Part shown: positions 44,015 through 53,057 of the stretch, piece by piece | Layout of the letters: each line of letters begins with the position of its first letter | Position numbering within the stretch: the stretch's first letter is position 1 | Source of the DNA: Butyricimonas faecalis | Lineage (GTDB): Bacteria; Bacteroidota; Bacteroidia; Bacteroidales; Marinifilaceae | Direction of reading: 5' to 3' | Length of the DNA: 64,000 nt | Assembly: GCF_003991565.1 (NCBI RefSeq) | Contig: NZ_CP032819.1 | Location: 2,294,001 to 2,358,000, forward strand | The notes under the pieces: generated by a model | Databases searched by the model: none | Seen by the model: the letters and a program-made list of their open reading frames with translations, nothing else | Told to the model about the DNA's origin: nothing | Program-made: the position numbers and the translations under genes

Positions 44015-45277
44015 TTATACACAAGTTGTTCTCTTTATTTTTAATGCATAATACATTGGAAGGACACCAATCAAAAGACTCGATACCATGTAAGTAATCG
44101 AGGCCCCGATGTAAGAAAAATAATATATAAGTGGAAATGCTATAACAAAACCACAAACAGAAGCCACTATCGTGAGATTCCTCAATAATTTTTCTCGATG
44201 TAACACGATCAAGTAGTTCTGACCGTAAACAGAATCCATGTTCGTGAATAATAATGCAAATGCAGTAATTCTCAGAACAATAATTGCATCACCATACCCC
44301 TCGCCAAAAAATAACCTAATTAACAAGGGTGCGAAAACAAATAATATCAAACTACCCAAACCGGATACACCCAAATTGAATTTAGCGTATAAAGAATGAT
44401 ACTCTATTTTCCTGGAAAGATACGGGAAGAAAACATTGGTAAGAGTATTTAAAACCGAGTACGCAACTTGCCCGAATTTCCGCCCCGCATAATAAATCCC
44501 GTTTGCCGTATCCCCTCCAAAAAATCCTAACAGCAAAACTGAAAGATTATTATACAAGTTCGGCATCAACGTGTTAATGAAAACATCTGTACTACCTTTT
44601 ATTGTAAAGATTATCGTCCGAAATACCGGTTTATATAGACGATATTTCCATTTCACGAAAATAAAATACAAAGCTATAATCCCTGACAAAAAATATCCAG
44701 AGGCTACCAAGACCGGTTGTAGTATGTAATCATCTTTATCCTTTATAAAGATAAAAATTGCCACAATAAATATCAATTTGGAAATTACATTCAATATAGT
44801 GGAATACTTCATCCTTTCCAAACCTAAGAAAAACCATGCTGGGAAAAGTATATGCCCGGGGACATATAAAAAAGTAAACAATATTATCACGTAATTCTCC
44901 CGAAACTTGGGAACGATCAACAACAAGAGGAGCAATACCAGAAAAGAACAAAACATCAAAAAGATCCTTGACCAAAAGATATCCGAAAATATTTTGGAAA
45001 CTTCCTTTTTATCATCTCTAGCTTGCGCCACATTCCTCGCCCCGGTCATATCAAATCCCCAATCCGCGATAGTTTGAATCCAAATAATAATTGCCGCCGC
45101 AAAAGAAATCTTACCCAACCCGTCAACACCCAACACGCGAGCAAGATACGGTATCGAGATCAACGGGAATATGTAACTGGCAATTTGAAGTGAAGAAAGA
45201 TAGGCAAAATTCGAAGCCAATACTTTCCCGTCTTTACTTCTAAGGATTCGCATAAAAAGCGATTTAAGTTTACGCAT
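44015..45277 (-). CDS. Polysaccharide flippase (Wzx)
   Basis: About 420 residues from MRKLKSLFMRILRSKDG; 45286 adds three. Twelve or more hydrophobic helices, beginning FAYLSSLQIASYIFPLISIPYLARVLGVDGLGK, the usual start of the MATE-like polysaccharide transport family. It turns the finished lipid-linked unit over the inner membrane for the EpsG-like polymerase. Confidence 0.94.
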   Translation of the reverse strand: MRKLKSLFMRILRSKDGKVLASNFAYLSSLQIASYIFPLISIPYLARVLGVDGLGKISFAAAIIIWIQTIADWGFDMTGARNVAQARDDKKEVSKIFSDIFWSRIFLMFCSFLVLLLLLLIVPKFRENYVIILFTFLYVPGHILFPAWFFLGLERMKYSTILNVISKLIFIVAIFIFIKDKDDYILQPVLVASGYFLSGIIALYFIFVKWKYRLYKPVFRTIIFTIKGSTDVFINTLMPNLYNNLSVLLLGFFGGDTANGIYYAGRKFGQVAYSVLNTLTNVFFPYLSRKIEYHSLYAKFNLGVSGLGSLILFVFAPLLIRLFFGEGYGDAIIVLRITAFALLFTNMDSVYGQNYLIVLHREKLLRNLTIVASVCGFVIAFPLIYYFSYIGASITYMVSSLLIGVLPMYYALKIKRTTCV

Positions 45278-45326
45278 TTTTATCAAACATTTTCGTTAAT
45301 GTCTTCCAAAGAATTATTTTATCATT

Positions 45327-46448
45327 TTAGCCTATTAAATATCTTCCTAAACGTGTTTTCAATGTCAATTGTGAAAACATTATAGACAAAACAAACGTAA
45401 CAACACAAGCTATCCACGGCAGCCAATAAGGCCCTACAAGTTGAGGCAAAGAAGTTTTATAATATAACACTTCCAATACAAATTGTTGATAAATATAAAC
45501 CCCAAAACAAATCGCCCCGGCATTAACAACCCACGAAGCAGGCCTAACTCGACATTTATCAATCACATAGTTCGTCAGCAGGTATATCGCACAAACACCA
45601 GATATAGAAACCGGCAGGATTACAATTCTATTTACCACGTATTTTATTAAACGCCCAATCAAATTCTGATCTTCACTAACCGATATAAAAAAATAATTAC
45701 TCAACAGAAACAGGAATAAAAAACATGACACGATTAACACAACATACTTTAAATCGCAAGTTTTTTCTATAATCCAATCACGATATTTCCATACCAGAAA
45801 ACCACCCCAGAAAAATACCATATAACGGGTTGCAGAGCCTAACCCGAGAGGCAAAGGACAGGGGAATAGAGATATCATTAACAGAAACAAAAAAGACATC
45901 CAAACATATACATCTTTAGAAATTACCACCTCTAACCCACATTTACTGTTTAACGTACCAAGTTCATTTTGATTTAATTGACTAGGCAATCGCTTAAAAC
46001 ACATATTAACGAGAATTTTCCCCACCACGAAACACCAAAAGAGCATAGGCAAAAACCACAAGTGACCAACCCCACTTAATATTTTCAGCACACTCGATAA
46101 AAACGTGTAATCTTCCCACCTATAAAACATGAAAAAATAAATCAAACTGAAAAACACACTTGGAAGCACTAACCTTTTAAATTTCTTTATCATGATATCC
46201 TTTAAACTATCGAAACGTCCAAGTGTCAATTGCTGATAACCATAAATATAACCTGACACAAAAATTATTGCTGGCATTTGGAAGGTGTCAAAAAATTTAG
46301 CAATCCATCCATACCATTTTATGGACTGAAAACCAACCGGTTCCTCCCAGCCTCCATTATAGATTATAAAAGCGTGATAAATAACAACAATTCCTATTAT
46401 CAAGGGACGAATCACAACCGCATCCAAGAGGTATTTTCCCATCGCCAA
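45327..46448 (-). CDS. Acyltransferase family 3 membrane protein
   Basis: This 373-residue protein has about ten helices. VVIYHAFIIYNGG carries the family histidine near the start, and FQMPAIIFVSGYIYGY and SGVGHLWFLPMLFWCF follow the OafA/WecH pattern. It probably puts an acetyl or other acyl group on the polysaccharide. The stop of the epimerase-side gene is three bases away, so the genes are co-transcribed. Confidence 0.88.
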   Translation of the reverse strand: MAMGKYLLDAVVIRPLIIGIVVIYHAFIIYNGGWEEPVGFQSIKWYGWIAKFFDTFQMPAIIFVSGYIYGYQQLTLGRFDSLKDIMIKKFKRLVLPSVFFSLIYFFMFYRWEDYTFLSSVLKILSGVGHLWFLPMLFWCFVVGKILVNMCFKRLPSQLNQNELGTLNSKCGLEVVISKDVYVWMSFLFLLMISLFPCPLPLGLGSATRYMVFFWGGFLVWKYRDWIIEKTCDLKYVVLIVSCFLFLFLLSNYFFISVSEDQNLIGRLIKYVVNRIVILPVSISGVCAIYLLTNYVIDKCRVRPASWVVNAGAICFGVYIYQQFVLEVLYYKTSLPQLVGPYWLPWIACVVTFVLSIMFSQLTLKTRLGRYLIG

Positions 46449-46450
46449 AT

Positions 46451-47500
46451 TTATTTATAATACTTTTTGTACCACCTCACGAATTTCTCCACTCCCTCCT
46501 TCAAGGGAGTCTTCGGCTTGTAATTTATCTCTCGATACAAACGGGTCGTGTCTGCATCTGTCTGGTAAACGTCTCCCGGTTGCATAGGCAGATATTCCTT
46601 CACCGCCTCCTTACCGCACGCTTCCTCCAGGGCGTGAATGAAATCCATCAATCTTACCGGGGAAGAGTTACCTATATTGTAAACCCGGTAAGCCGCACTA
46701 GAAGTCGCCGGGTTCGGGACTTCCGCGTTCCAATCTTCATCCGGCACAGCCACCCGATCCATCACCCGAATCACCCCCTCCACGATATCATCCACGTAAG
46801 TGAAATCTCGCAACATGTCCCCGTGATTGAACACTTTCATGGTTTGCCCTTCCATAATTGCCCTCGTAAAAAGGTGAGGGCTCATGTCTGGGCGTCCCCA
46901 AGGACCGTATACCGTGAAAAAACGCAAACCCGTAGTAGGAAGACCGTAAAGATGACTGTACACGTGTGCCATCAACTCATTGGATTTTTTCGTCGCCGCA
47001 TACAAGCTGACAGGATGAGCTATCCCACTATCCTCTTTGAATGGGACGTTGGCATTCAAGCCGTAAACACTACTGGAACTGGCGTAAACGAGATGACGAA
47101 CCCCCAAGTAACGACAACATTCCAGGATATTCAAGAAGCCCGTAATATTACTATCGACATAAGCCCAAGGGTTCTCTATCGAGTAACGAACTCCCGCCTG
47201 GGCGGCAAGGTTTACCACTCGTTCAAATCGTTCCCGTTCAAACAATTTCGGCAACTCTTCCCGATCCTCAAGGTTCAACTTGATAAACCGATACAACGGG
47301 TATCTCTTACCCCGTACCAGTTTCCCATATTCTATATTTTCTTTATCGATTCCCGTTTCCGCTAAACGAGCGTACTTTAAATTCACATCATAATAGTCAT
47401 TGATATTATCCAACCCGACGACATCGTCACCTCGCTCCAGGAGGCATCGTACCACGTGAAAACCGATAAAACCAGCCGCACCGGTTACCAGTATTTTCAT
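46451..47500 (-). CDS. UDP-glucuronate 4-epimerase
   Basis: This 349-residue short-chain dehydrogenase fold has the nucleotide loop VTGAAGFIGFHVVRCLLERGD, NDYYDVNLKYARL, NLAAQAGVRYSIENPWAYVDSNI and the catalytic YAATKKSNE after SSSSVYG. This set is characteristic of CapI/WbpP-type UDP-GlcA epimerases that make UDP-galacturonate. Its start overlaps the ugd stop by four bases, and Ugd makes its substrate. Confidence 0.95.
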   Translation of the reverse strand: MKILVTGAAGFIGFHVVRCLLERGDDVVGLDNINDYYDVNLKYARLAETGIDKENIEYGKLVRGKRYPLYRFIKLNLEDREELPKLFERERFERVVNLAAQAGVRYSIENPWAYVDSNITGFLNILECCRYLGVRHLVYASSSSVYGLNANVPFKEDSGIAHPVSLYAATKKSNELMAHVYSHLYGLPTTGLRFFTVYGPWGRPDMSPHLFTRAIMEGQTMKVFNHGDMLRDFTYVDDIVEGVIRVMDRVAVPDEDWNAEVPNPATSSAAYRVYNIGNSSPVRLMDFIHALEEACGKEAVKEYLPMQPGDVYQTDADTTRLYREINYKPKTPLKEGVEKFVRWYKKYYK

Positions 47501-48806
47501 CCTATCTTGTAATAATTAAAACCGTTTTCCTTCAGTTCCTTCCTGTCATAAATATTCCGACCATCAACAACCACGTACCCTCGCATCACTTTCTTCAACA
47601 CGTTCCAACTCGGCATCCTAAACTCTTTCCATTCCGTCACAAGCATCAAGGTATCAGCATCAACCGTCGCATCATACATATCTTTACAATAAATAACCTT
47701 ATCACCGATACGTCTTTTACACTCATCCATGGCGATCGGGTCATATACTTTTACGCATACACCTGCATTCAACAGCAAATCGATCAACACCAATGCCGGA
47801 GCCTCCCGCATATCATCCGTCTCCGGCTTGAAAGATAATCCCCACATAGCCACAATCTTCCCTTTCACCTCTCCAGCAAAATGTTTCATAAACTTATCAA
47901 AAAGAATCGATTTTTGTTTCTCGTTCACATTTTCAACCGCTTTCAAGACTTGCATCTCGTAACCATTTTGCTCTGCAGTCTTGATCAACGCTTTCACGTC
48001 TTTCGGGAAACAACTCCCACCGTAACCACAACCGGCATACAGAAATTTCTTACCAATCCGGGAATCTGTGCCAATCCCTTTACGAACCATATTAATATCA
48101 GCTCCAACGAGCTCGCATAAATTTGCCATATCATTCATAAAAGAAATCCGGGTAGCTAACATCGAATTAGCAGCATATTTGATCATCTCTGCACTAGGAA
48201 TATCCGTGAATATCATCCGATCCCCACTCAACATAAACGGCTTGTACAACCGAGACATGATCTCTTTTGCCCGCTCGTTTGCAACACCAACAACAACACG
48301 ATCCGGTGACATAAAATCATGAACAGCAGCCCCCTCTTTCAAAAATTCCGGATTTGAAGCCACATCAAATTCAATATTTACACCTCGACGATCTAATTCC
48401 TCTTGAATTGCATTCTTTACTTTAAGTGCCGTACCGACAGGGACTGTACTTTTAGTAACAATTACAAGATATTTTTTCATATTCTGCCCCACGGAACGAG
48501 CCACTTCCAACACGTATTTCAAATCGGCAGAACCATCCTCGTCGGGGGAGTACCTACCGCACTAAACACCACCTCAACCTCATCAAGTATCTCCCTCAAA
48601 TCTGTCGTGAAATGTAATCTACCGGCATTAACATTTTTACAAACCAATTCCTCTAAACCAGGTTCATATATTGGGATAATTCCTTGTTGCAGTTTATCAA
48701 TTTTCTTTCGATCTACATCTACACAAGTAACATCCACTCCCATCTCTGAAAAACAAGTTCCTGAAACCAAACCGACATATCCAGTTCCCACTATTACTAT
48801 TTTCAT
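47497..48806 (-). pseudogene. ugd: UDP-glucose 6-dehydrogenase, frameshifted at a C run
   Basis: The N-terminal frame 48519-48806 begins MKIVIVGTGYVGLVSGTCF (NAD site) and reaches VFSAVGTPP, then changes to unrelated residues and stops. The rest continues in another frame, 47497-48522: KYVLEVARSVGQ, VTKSTVPVGTA, the catalytic GYGGSCFPKDVKAL and GLSFKPETDDMREAP. Adding one C to the five-C run on the coding strand (GGGGG at 48544-48548) restores GTPPDEDGSADLKYVLEVA and one frame of about 437 residues. It would oxidise UDP-glucose to UDP-glucuronate for the epimerase next to it. All active-site residues are kept, so error in the sequence or very recent mutation is likely. Confidence 0.85.
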
Positions 48807-48822
48807 ATCGAGACATTTCTAT

Positions 48823-48999
48823 TTAATTTGCAACCTTATCTAATTTCTCGTACACCGAATCTTTCAGCTTAAATACGGTGTCACTTGTTTTATTAACCGA
48901 ATCCACCTGCTTTCGCTTGTAATGGCTTACTCCCAGCTTAGTAATTCTCCCGGGGACGCAATAGGAGCAAAAACACTCTCTAACGAAAAGCCTTACCAT
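48823..48999 (-). CDS. Small ORF (58 residues) inside the polysaccharide operon
   Basis: ATG 48999 overlaps the last 20 bases of the upxZ-position gene, and the stop at 48823 is 16 bases before the ugd start, so the spacing is operon-like. The C-terminal half (YKRKQVDSVNKTSDTVFKLK, then DSVYEKLDKVAN) has the repeated D-S-V/D-T-V pattern seen in Bacteroidota spanin-like or coiled proteins. The N-terminal half has four cysteines and looks less coding. It may be a real small protein or a remnant. No function can be assigned. Confidence 0.4.
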   Translation of the reverse strand: MVRLFVRECFCSYCVPGRITKLGVSHYKRKQVDSVNKTSDTVFKLKDSVYEKLDKVAN

Positions 49000-49738
49000 T
49001 CAATTCATTATATTCATAAAAATTACGTTTTGCCAAAATCTTAAACACATTTGCTAATGCCCCAAGATCCTCACCTGCCGACCCCATAAAACGCTCTATC
49101 ATCTCATCCTTCCGTTGTTTCACGCAGGTTGTCAAACGAACTCGTTCCTCTTCCAAAGAAATTTGCTCTTCTAGCGACAATTCCATAGCCCCGACAACAT
49201 CCTCGTAAAAGCAGATAGCCCCCCACCAATCCCACAACTCCTCATGACTAAATTTCCGACTTATTCCCAAAGCCTCCGTTACGAGATTTTTAGCCAACAT
49301 GCCACATTCATCTTCTCCCGTGAAATAATAGCAATTACAAAGCAGGCGGCAAATATTCGGTGTCCGACAAGGCAATACCATCTTATCACTCCCCTTAGGA
49401 ATAAGAATTTCATAAGCAGCATCCAATGCCGTATCCAAAAATTTCATATCCGAATACAACAGGTAAGCATCCATCAAATCCACGACATACCCTGCACGAG
49501 TATCCACCGGAAGATCTCTATCCTTCAACAATTCTTGAATAACCCGGGCTATTTCCCGTATTCGATCGTGAATATCCCAAAGACTACCATACTCGTCTTC
49601 CAGCCAGGGGTACACTCTCACCATCGAGTAAACCGACAAGTAACCGTGCAAAAGTCCCGACAGAGACGAGGGGGGACAATCTTTCAACGCCAATCCACTC
49701 ACCTGCTTGTACACTTTGCGAAATAAATCCTTTTCCAT
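48980..49738 (-). CDS. Unknown protein in the UpxZ position of the polysaccharide locus
   Basis: This 252-residue soluble, mostly helical protein begins MEKDLFRKVYKQVSGLALKD. No signal peptide, membrane segment or enzyme motif. Pairs of helices (residues 65-160 and 165-215) suggest a repeat-helix scaffold. It follows upxY by 9 bases, where Bacteroides fragilis loci carry upxZ, an inhibitor of heterologous UpxY proteins. It is longer than UpxZ (about 160 residues) and I see no clear similarity, so the analogy is by position only. Confidence 0.6.
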   Translation of the reverse strand: MEKDLFRKVYKQVSGLALKDCPPSSLSGLLHGYLSVYSMVRVYPWLEDEYGSLWDIHDRIREIARVIQELLKDRDLPVDTRAGYVVDLMDAYLLYSDMKFLDTALDAAYEILIPKGSDKMVLPCRTPNICRLLCNCYYFTGEDECGMLAKNLVTEALGISRKFSHEELWDWWGAICFYEDVVGAMELSLEEQISLEEERVRLTTCVKQRKDEMIERFMGSAGEDLGALANVFKILAKRNFYEYNELNGKAFR

Positions 49739-49747
49739 TATTTCTTA

Positions 49748-50269
49748 TTACTCTATTTTTTCCAAAAACGAACCCGGTATATAAGACGTGGCTATAGATG
49801 CCACACCATCCAATCGAATAACAACCCGTTTGTGTCCTTTCAAGCGTACCAGTTCCCCTTCCAAACCCGACAAAGGCCCCTTGATCACTCGCACACGATC
49901 CCCCCTTTTCAAGTCTTTATTTAGCACCTCTACACCATCGGTGGAAAAGTCTAACAAAAACATGAAATCTTGCATTTGTTTATCCGGGATAACCAAAGAA
50001 CAACGTCCTTCTCGATCCTTCAAATAAACAATATTCAACAAGTGATCGTTCAGTAAAGAAAAACTAGTTGCTTTGTCTGTTCGAATAAAGATCAAGCCAT
50101 GAATGAGAATTACCCTGATCTTTTTTCGACCGAGTGGAGTTTCACGTACTCGCTCTTCTTGCGGCAGATAATTTTCTACCCCCAGTTCGTCTAATTTCTT
50201 TTTAATGACCAATTCTTGATTTACACGGGTATAGGCGGCATACCAGTTTAATTTATCAGTCGATATCAT
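49748..50269 (-). CDS. upxY: UpxY-family transcription antiterminator (NusG-like)
   Basis: This 173-residue protein has an NGN domain (LNWYAAYTRVNQELVIKKKLDELGV) and a KOW motif (GDRVRVIKGPLSGLEGELVRLKG). UpxY proteins are made first from each polysaccharide operon and let RNA polymerase pass early terminators in the same leader. It is the first gene after the invertible promoter at 50445-50596, with a leader of about 190 bases where such control would act. Confidence 0.93.
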   Translation of the reverse strand: MISTDKLNWYAAYTRVNQELVIKKKLDELGVENYLPQEERVRETPLGRKKIRVILIHGLIFIRTDKATSFSLLNDHLLNIVYLKDREGRCSLVIPDKQMQDFMFLLDFSTDGVEVLNKDLKRGDRVRVIKGPLSGLEGELVRLKGHKRVVIRLDGVASIATSYIPGSFLEKIE

Positions 50270-50444
50270 GGATTGTTTTTAGGCTTGTGTTTATACCGGC
50301 AATTTTAAAAATGAAGACCCGATTGGGTACGCTTCGCGCACTAACCCTACCACGAGTCCTGATTTATTGCCATGTGTCCTACACGCTATACTTAAACAGC
50401 AATAACGCCTAGAAGCTGTCCGCATAAACATCATTTCCTACAAA
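50270..50444 (-). promoter_or_regulatory. Leader of the polysaccharide operon
   Basis: About 175 bases without a coding frame lie between the invertible segment and upxY. This is where a UpxY-dependent anti-termination site would be expected, but no specific element is recognised by eye. Confidence 0.4.
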
Positions 50445-50596
50445 AAAACGATCGTTTAATGCGTTACAAATATAATGAATTTTCGAATTCCACAAATTTA
50501 AATAAAATATTTTTTCTTTTTAGCAATCAAATACTTATGATTTTGCGAAAATCGACACATTGTTGATAAGTGACGATATCATTAAACGATCGTTTT
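50445..50596. promoter_or_regulatory. Invertible promoter segment (17-bp inverted repeats)
   Basis: AAAACGATCGTTTAATG at 50445-50461 and its exact reverse complement at 50580-50596 bound a 118-base AT-rich spacer. Each arm holds the palindrome AAACGATCGTTT, resembling the recombinase site core of Bacteroides capsule promoters (ARACGTWCGT type as I recall it). A good promoter lies inside, aimed at upxY. Inversion would aim it at the outer-membrane gene at 51007. No recombinase gene is in the window, so it would act in trans. Confidence 0.82.
50467..50496 (-). promoter_or_regulatory. Promoter inside the invertible segment, ON orientation for upxY
   Basis: On the minus strand, TTTG (50496-50493), an 18-base spacer and TATATTTG (50474-50467) match the Bacteroidota consensus with a spacer one base short. 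Transcription would begin near the left inverted repeat and run to upxY. Confidence 0.7.
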
Positions 50597-51006
50597 AAGA
50601 TATCCTAATCATTCTAAAATAAACCGTCCCCGCCCTTGCCTCGTCTACTACAAGCTCAAATTATATTCACCGCTATACTTTCACCACGCGATTCATAATA
50701 TCGAATTCAACACCTCCTATTCCCACCCTAAACTAACCCAAATAAAGAAGTAAAGTAACCCAAATAATCCCACTTATTCGTTGCTCAGCCGTTGCACATT
50801 CGTTGCTCACACGTTTCCCAATGGTTAAGCTTCGAGTAAGCATCGAGACATCATCGAAAAAGGGGTATTATTTCCCTAGTATTTCCTCCTATTCTCTAGA
50901 GCTTCTCCTATAAATCACGAACTACAAAAAATATTAAAACACCTTCAATAGGCGCAAGTTTCTACTTACATTCCTTGTCAAACCTGCGAAACAACAGCAC
51001 AGACCC
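50597..51006. promoter_or_regulatory. Upstream region of the OM barrel gene with helically phased direct repeats
   Basis: No gene is seen. CGTTGC(T/A)CA occurs three times at 50779, 50790 and 50801, exactly 11 bases apart, within a longer ATTCGTTGCTCA repeated at 50776 and 50798. Spacing of one helical turn is typical of a regulator-binding array. The rest of the region shows nothing recognised. Confidence 0.55.
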
Positions 51007-52773
51007 ATGAAAAAACGCATCACACAAATCATCTTCAGCCTCCTGACCTTTTACACGAATGCCGACATTTACGCCCAAGAAAACGAGGGAAAAACCAAAA
51101 ATCCATGGAGCGGTTCCGTTTCCCTCAACCATGATTTCACGAACAATTTCACGGGAAACGTAAATTTGGGATATACCCAAAAGAACTGGGATCTATTCCT
51201 GGATTACTCCGGTCACTCGGATCGGATTGAAATCAGCAGCGAGCTATTCCGCTCTTATTCGGTAGAAACAGAACAACTAATAGAAACAGAACAGCACCAT
51301 TTAAGCCACTCCTTCGCCCTACAAGTAGACCTACGCCCCTCCTCGCACGATCTGTTTCTATGGAATCTCAAGTTGCAATTTCCCAAGATCACGACAAACC
51401 GGGACATAAATAACCGTACACAAGCAAAAGAATATAACCTACACCATCGAATCGCATTCAGCCGGAAAACAATTGAAGGTGCTTTATTCTACAAACACGT
51501 GTACGAAAAAGACATGCACGAACTATCCCTAAACGGTGTCTTTTCCCACACGAAAGATTCCCGCCCGAGCACGTATCAAATCGATGATCTTCTCTCTTAC
51601 ACCACCACCGGAAACGAACAGCCGGAATTCGTCCGCATGCAAATGGATCACCTCTACACATTCGCGAACCGGGGACAACTCGAAAGCGGTATTCAATTCT
51701 TCTCCAGGTGGAATAAAACCCGATACCATCTTTATGACAAGGGGGAAAATCCCGATAGCTGGTTGTCGAGATTAAATCCCAACGACGGGCTAAACCATAA
51801 AGAGTACATTTACACGGCACATCTTTCCTACTCCCGACAACCGGGAGAATCCTGGCATTACAAAATAGGCTTACTCGCCGATTACGATATTACCCGCACC
51901 CGGCTCACGGAAACCGCAGACAAGCATGATTCGGATAGATTCTACTTTTATCCCCACCTAACCCTTCAATACACGCCTTCAGAACAGCAAGAACTGGCCT
52001 TTCATTTTACCAGAAAAGCCACTCGCCCGGATTACACCCGACTAAACCCGTTTACAAGCCCGATCGATCACCAGACTTTCGAGCAAGGCAACCCGCTGTT
52101 ACGTCCCGAAGTCTCGAATCGGGCCGAGATCAACTATCTTTTGTCGGGGGAAAAGATCCAGGTGAACGGGAATCTTTATTTCACTTCCATAGAGAAGTTT
52201 ATCACCCCGGTCGCGCTATTGACAGAAGACAATACCCTAACGCTGTCTTACGCAAATGGAAACATGGAAAATAAAGTCGGTCTGGACATCAACCTATCCG
52301 GCGCTCCCGCATCATGGATGACGATCAACCCTTCCATATCCATCGTCCACGCTCACACCAACGGGAAATTTCAAAGCATCGACCTTCATGTCGACGATTT
52401 TTCCTGGTCAGGGAAACTGGAATTAACCTTGAATTCCAAAAAACACACCGAATTTCAAGTCCTCTTTTCCTATCAATCGCCGACAAAAATTCCCCAATTC
52501 AAAATGGAGGAAAATTACTATCTTGATCTCGCCATCAAACAAGGCTTCTTTAATGACCGCCTTCAAATCAGTTTCTCCGTTTCCGACGTCTTCGATACGT
52601 CCGAATGGCAAGCCCGCTCAAACACGAACACCTATCGACTGGCAAATTACTGCAAAGAAGCCACTCATGCTTACTGGATCGGGTTGACATTCAATTTTAA
52701 CAACTTCAAATCCCGTCCGTCAACAGACAATTCTCACCCGCAAAAACGTCAGGTGATACAGGTGGGGCAATAA
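51007..52773 (+). CDS. Outer-membrane beta-barrel protein (TonB-receptor-like barrel without plug)
   Basis: This 588-residue protein has a signal peptide (MKKRITQIIFSLLTFYTNADIYAQ) and then goes straight into alternating beta-strand sequence ending in an aromatic strand (AYWIGLTFNFNNF). RKATRPDYTRLNPFTSP and PLLRPEVSNRAEINYLL are marks of the Bacteroidota outer-membrane beta-barrel family related to TonB-dependent receptors. The N-terminal carboxypeptidase-like and plug domains of that family are missing. It is divergent from the capsule operon. Function unknown; nutrient uptake or surface exposure are possible. Confidence 0.82.
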   Translation: MKKRITQIIFSLLTFYTNADIYAQENEGKTKNPWSGSVSLNHDFTNNFTGNVNLGYTQKNWDLFLDYSGHSDRIEISSELFRSYSVETEQLIETEQHHLSHSFALQVDLRPSSHDLFLWNLKLQFPKITTNRDINNRTQAKEYNLHHRIAFSRKTIEGALFYKHVYEKDMHELSLNGVFSHTKDSRPSTYQIDDLLSYTTTGNEQPEFVRMQMDHLYTFANRGQLESGIQFFSRWNKTRYHLYDKGENPDSWLSRLNPNDGLNHKEYIYTAHLSYSRQPGESWHYKIGLLADYDITRTRLTETADKHDSDRFYFYPHLTLQYTPSEQQELAFHFTRKATRPDYTRLNPFTSPIDHQTFEQGNPLLRPEVSNRAEINYLLSGEKIQVNGNLYFTSIEKFITPVALLTEDNTLTLSYANGNMENKVGLDINLSGAPASWMTINPSISIVHAHTNGKFQSIDLHVDDFSWSGKLELTLNSKKHTEFQVLFSYQSPTKIPQFKMEENYYLDLAIKQGFFNDRLQISFSVSDVFDTSEWQARSNTNTYRLANYCKEATHAYWIGLTFNFNNFKSRPSTDNSHPQKRQVIQVGQ

Positions 52774-53057
52774 CGTATGGCAGGAAATTTTACTTTTCAT
52801 AATGCCAAGCAAGAGTTTTCAACGATTAAAGACTGAAGAATAATGGTTAGTCGGCGGGCGACAAAGCACAAATTACCGGATTTAATGTATATTGAACCTA
52901 GAAATGCCATAAAAAAGCCTATTACAGCTATTTTATTTTGCAAATCTGCACATTTTGCCCCAAAATAAGATAAAAAAATAATGAATTCTAGCCTTTTTAT
53001 TTCTTCAATTCATATCAAAACATTACCTTTACATCGTTATAACAAATCTCTCATAAT

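Noticed and set aside
50270..51006. CRISPR array
   Set aside because: The direct repeats here are short (9-12 bases) and 11 bases apart, without spacers; no cas gene is in the window.
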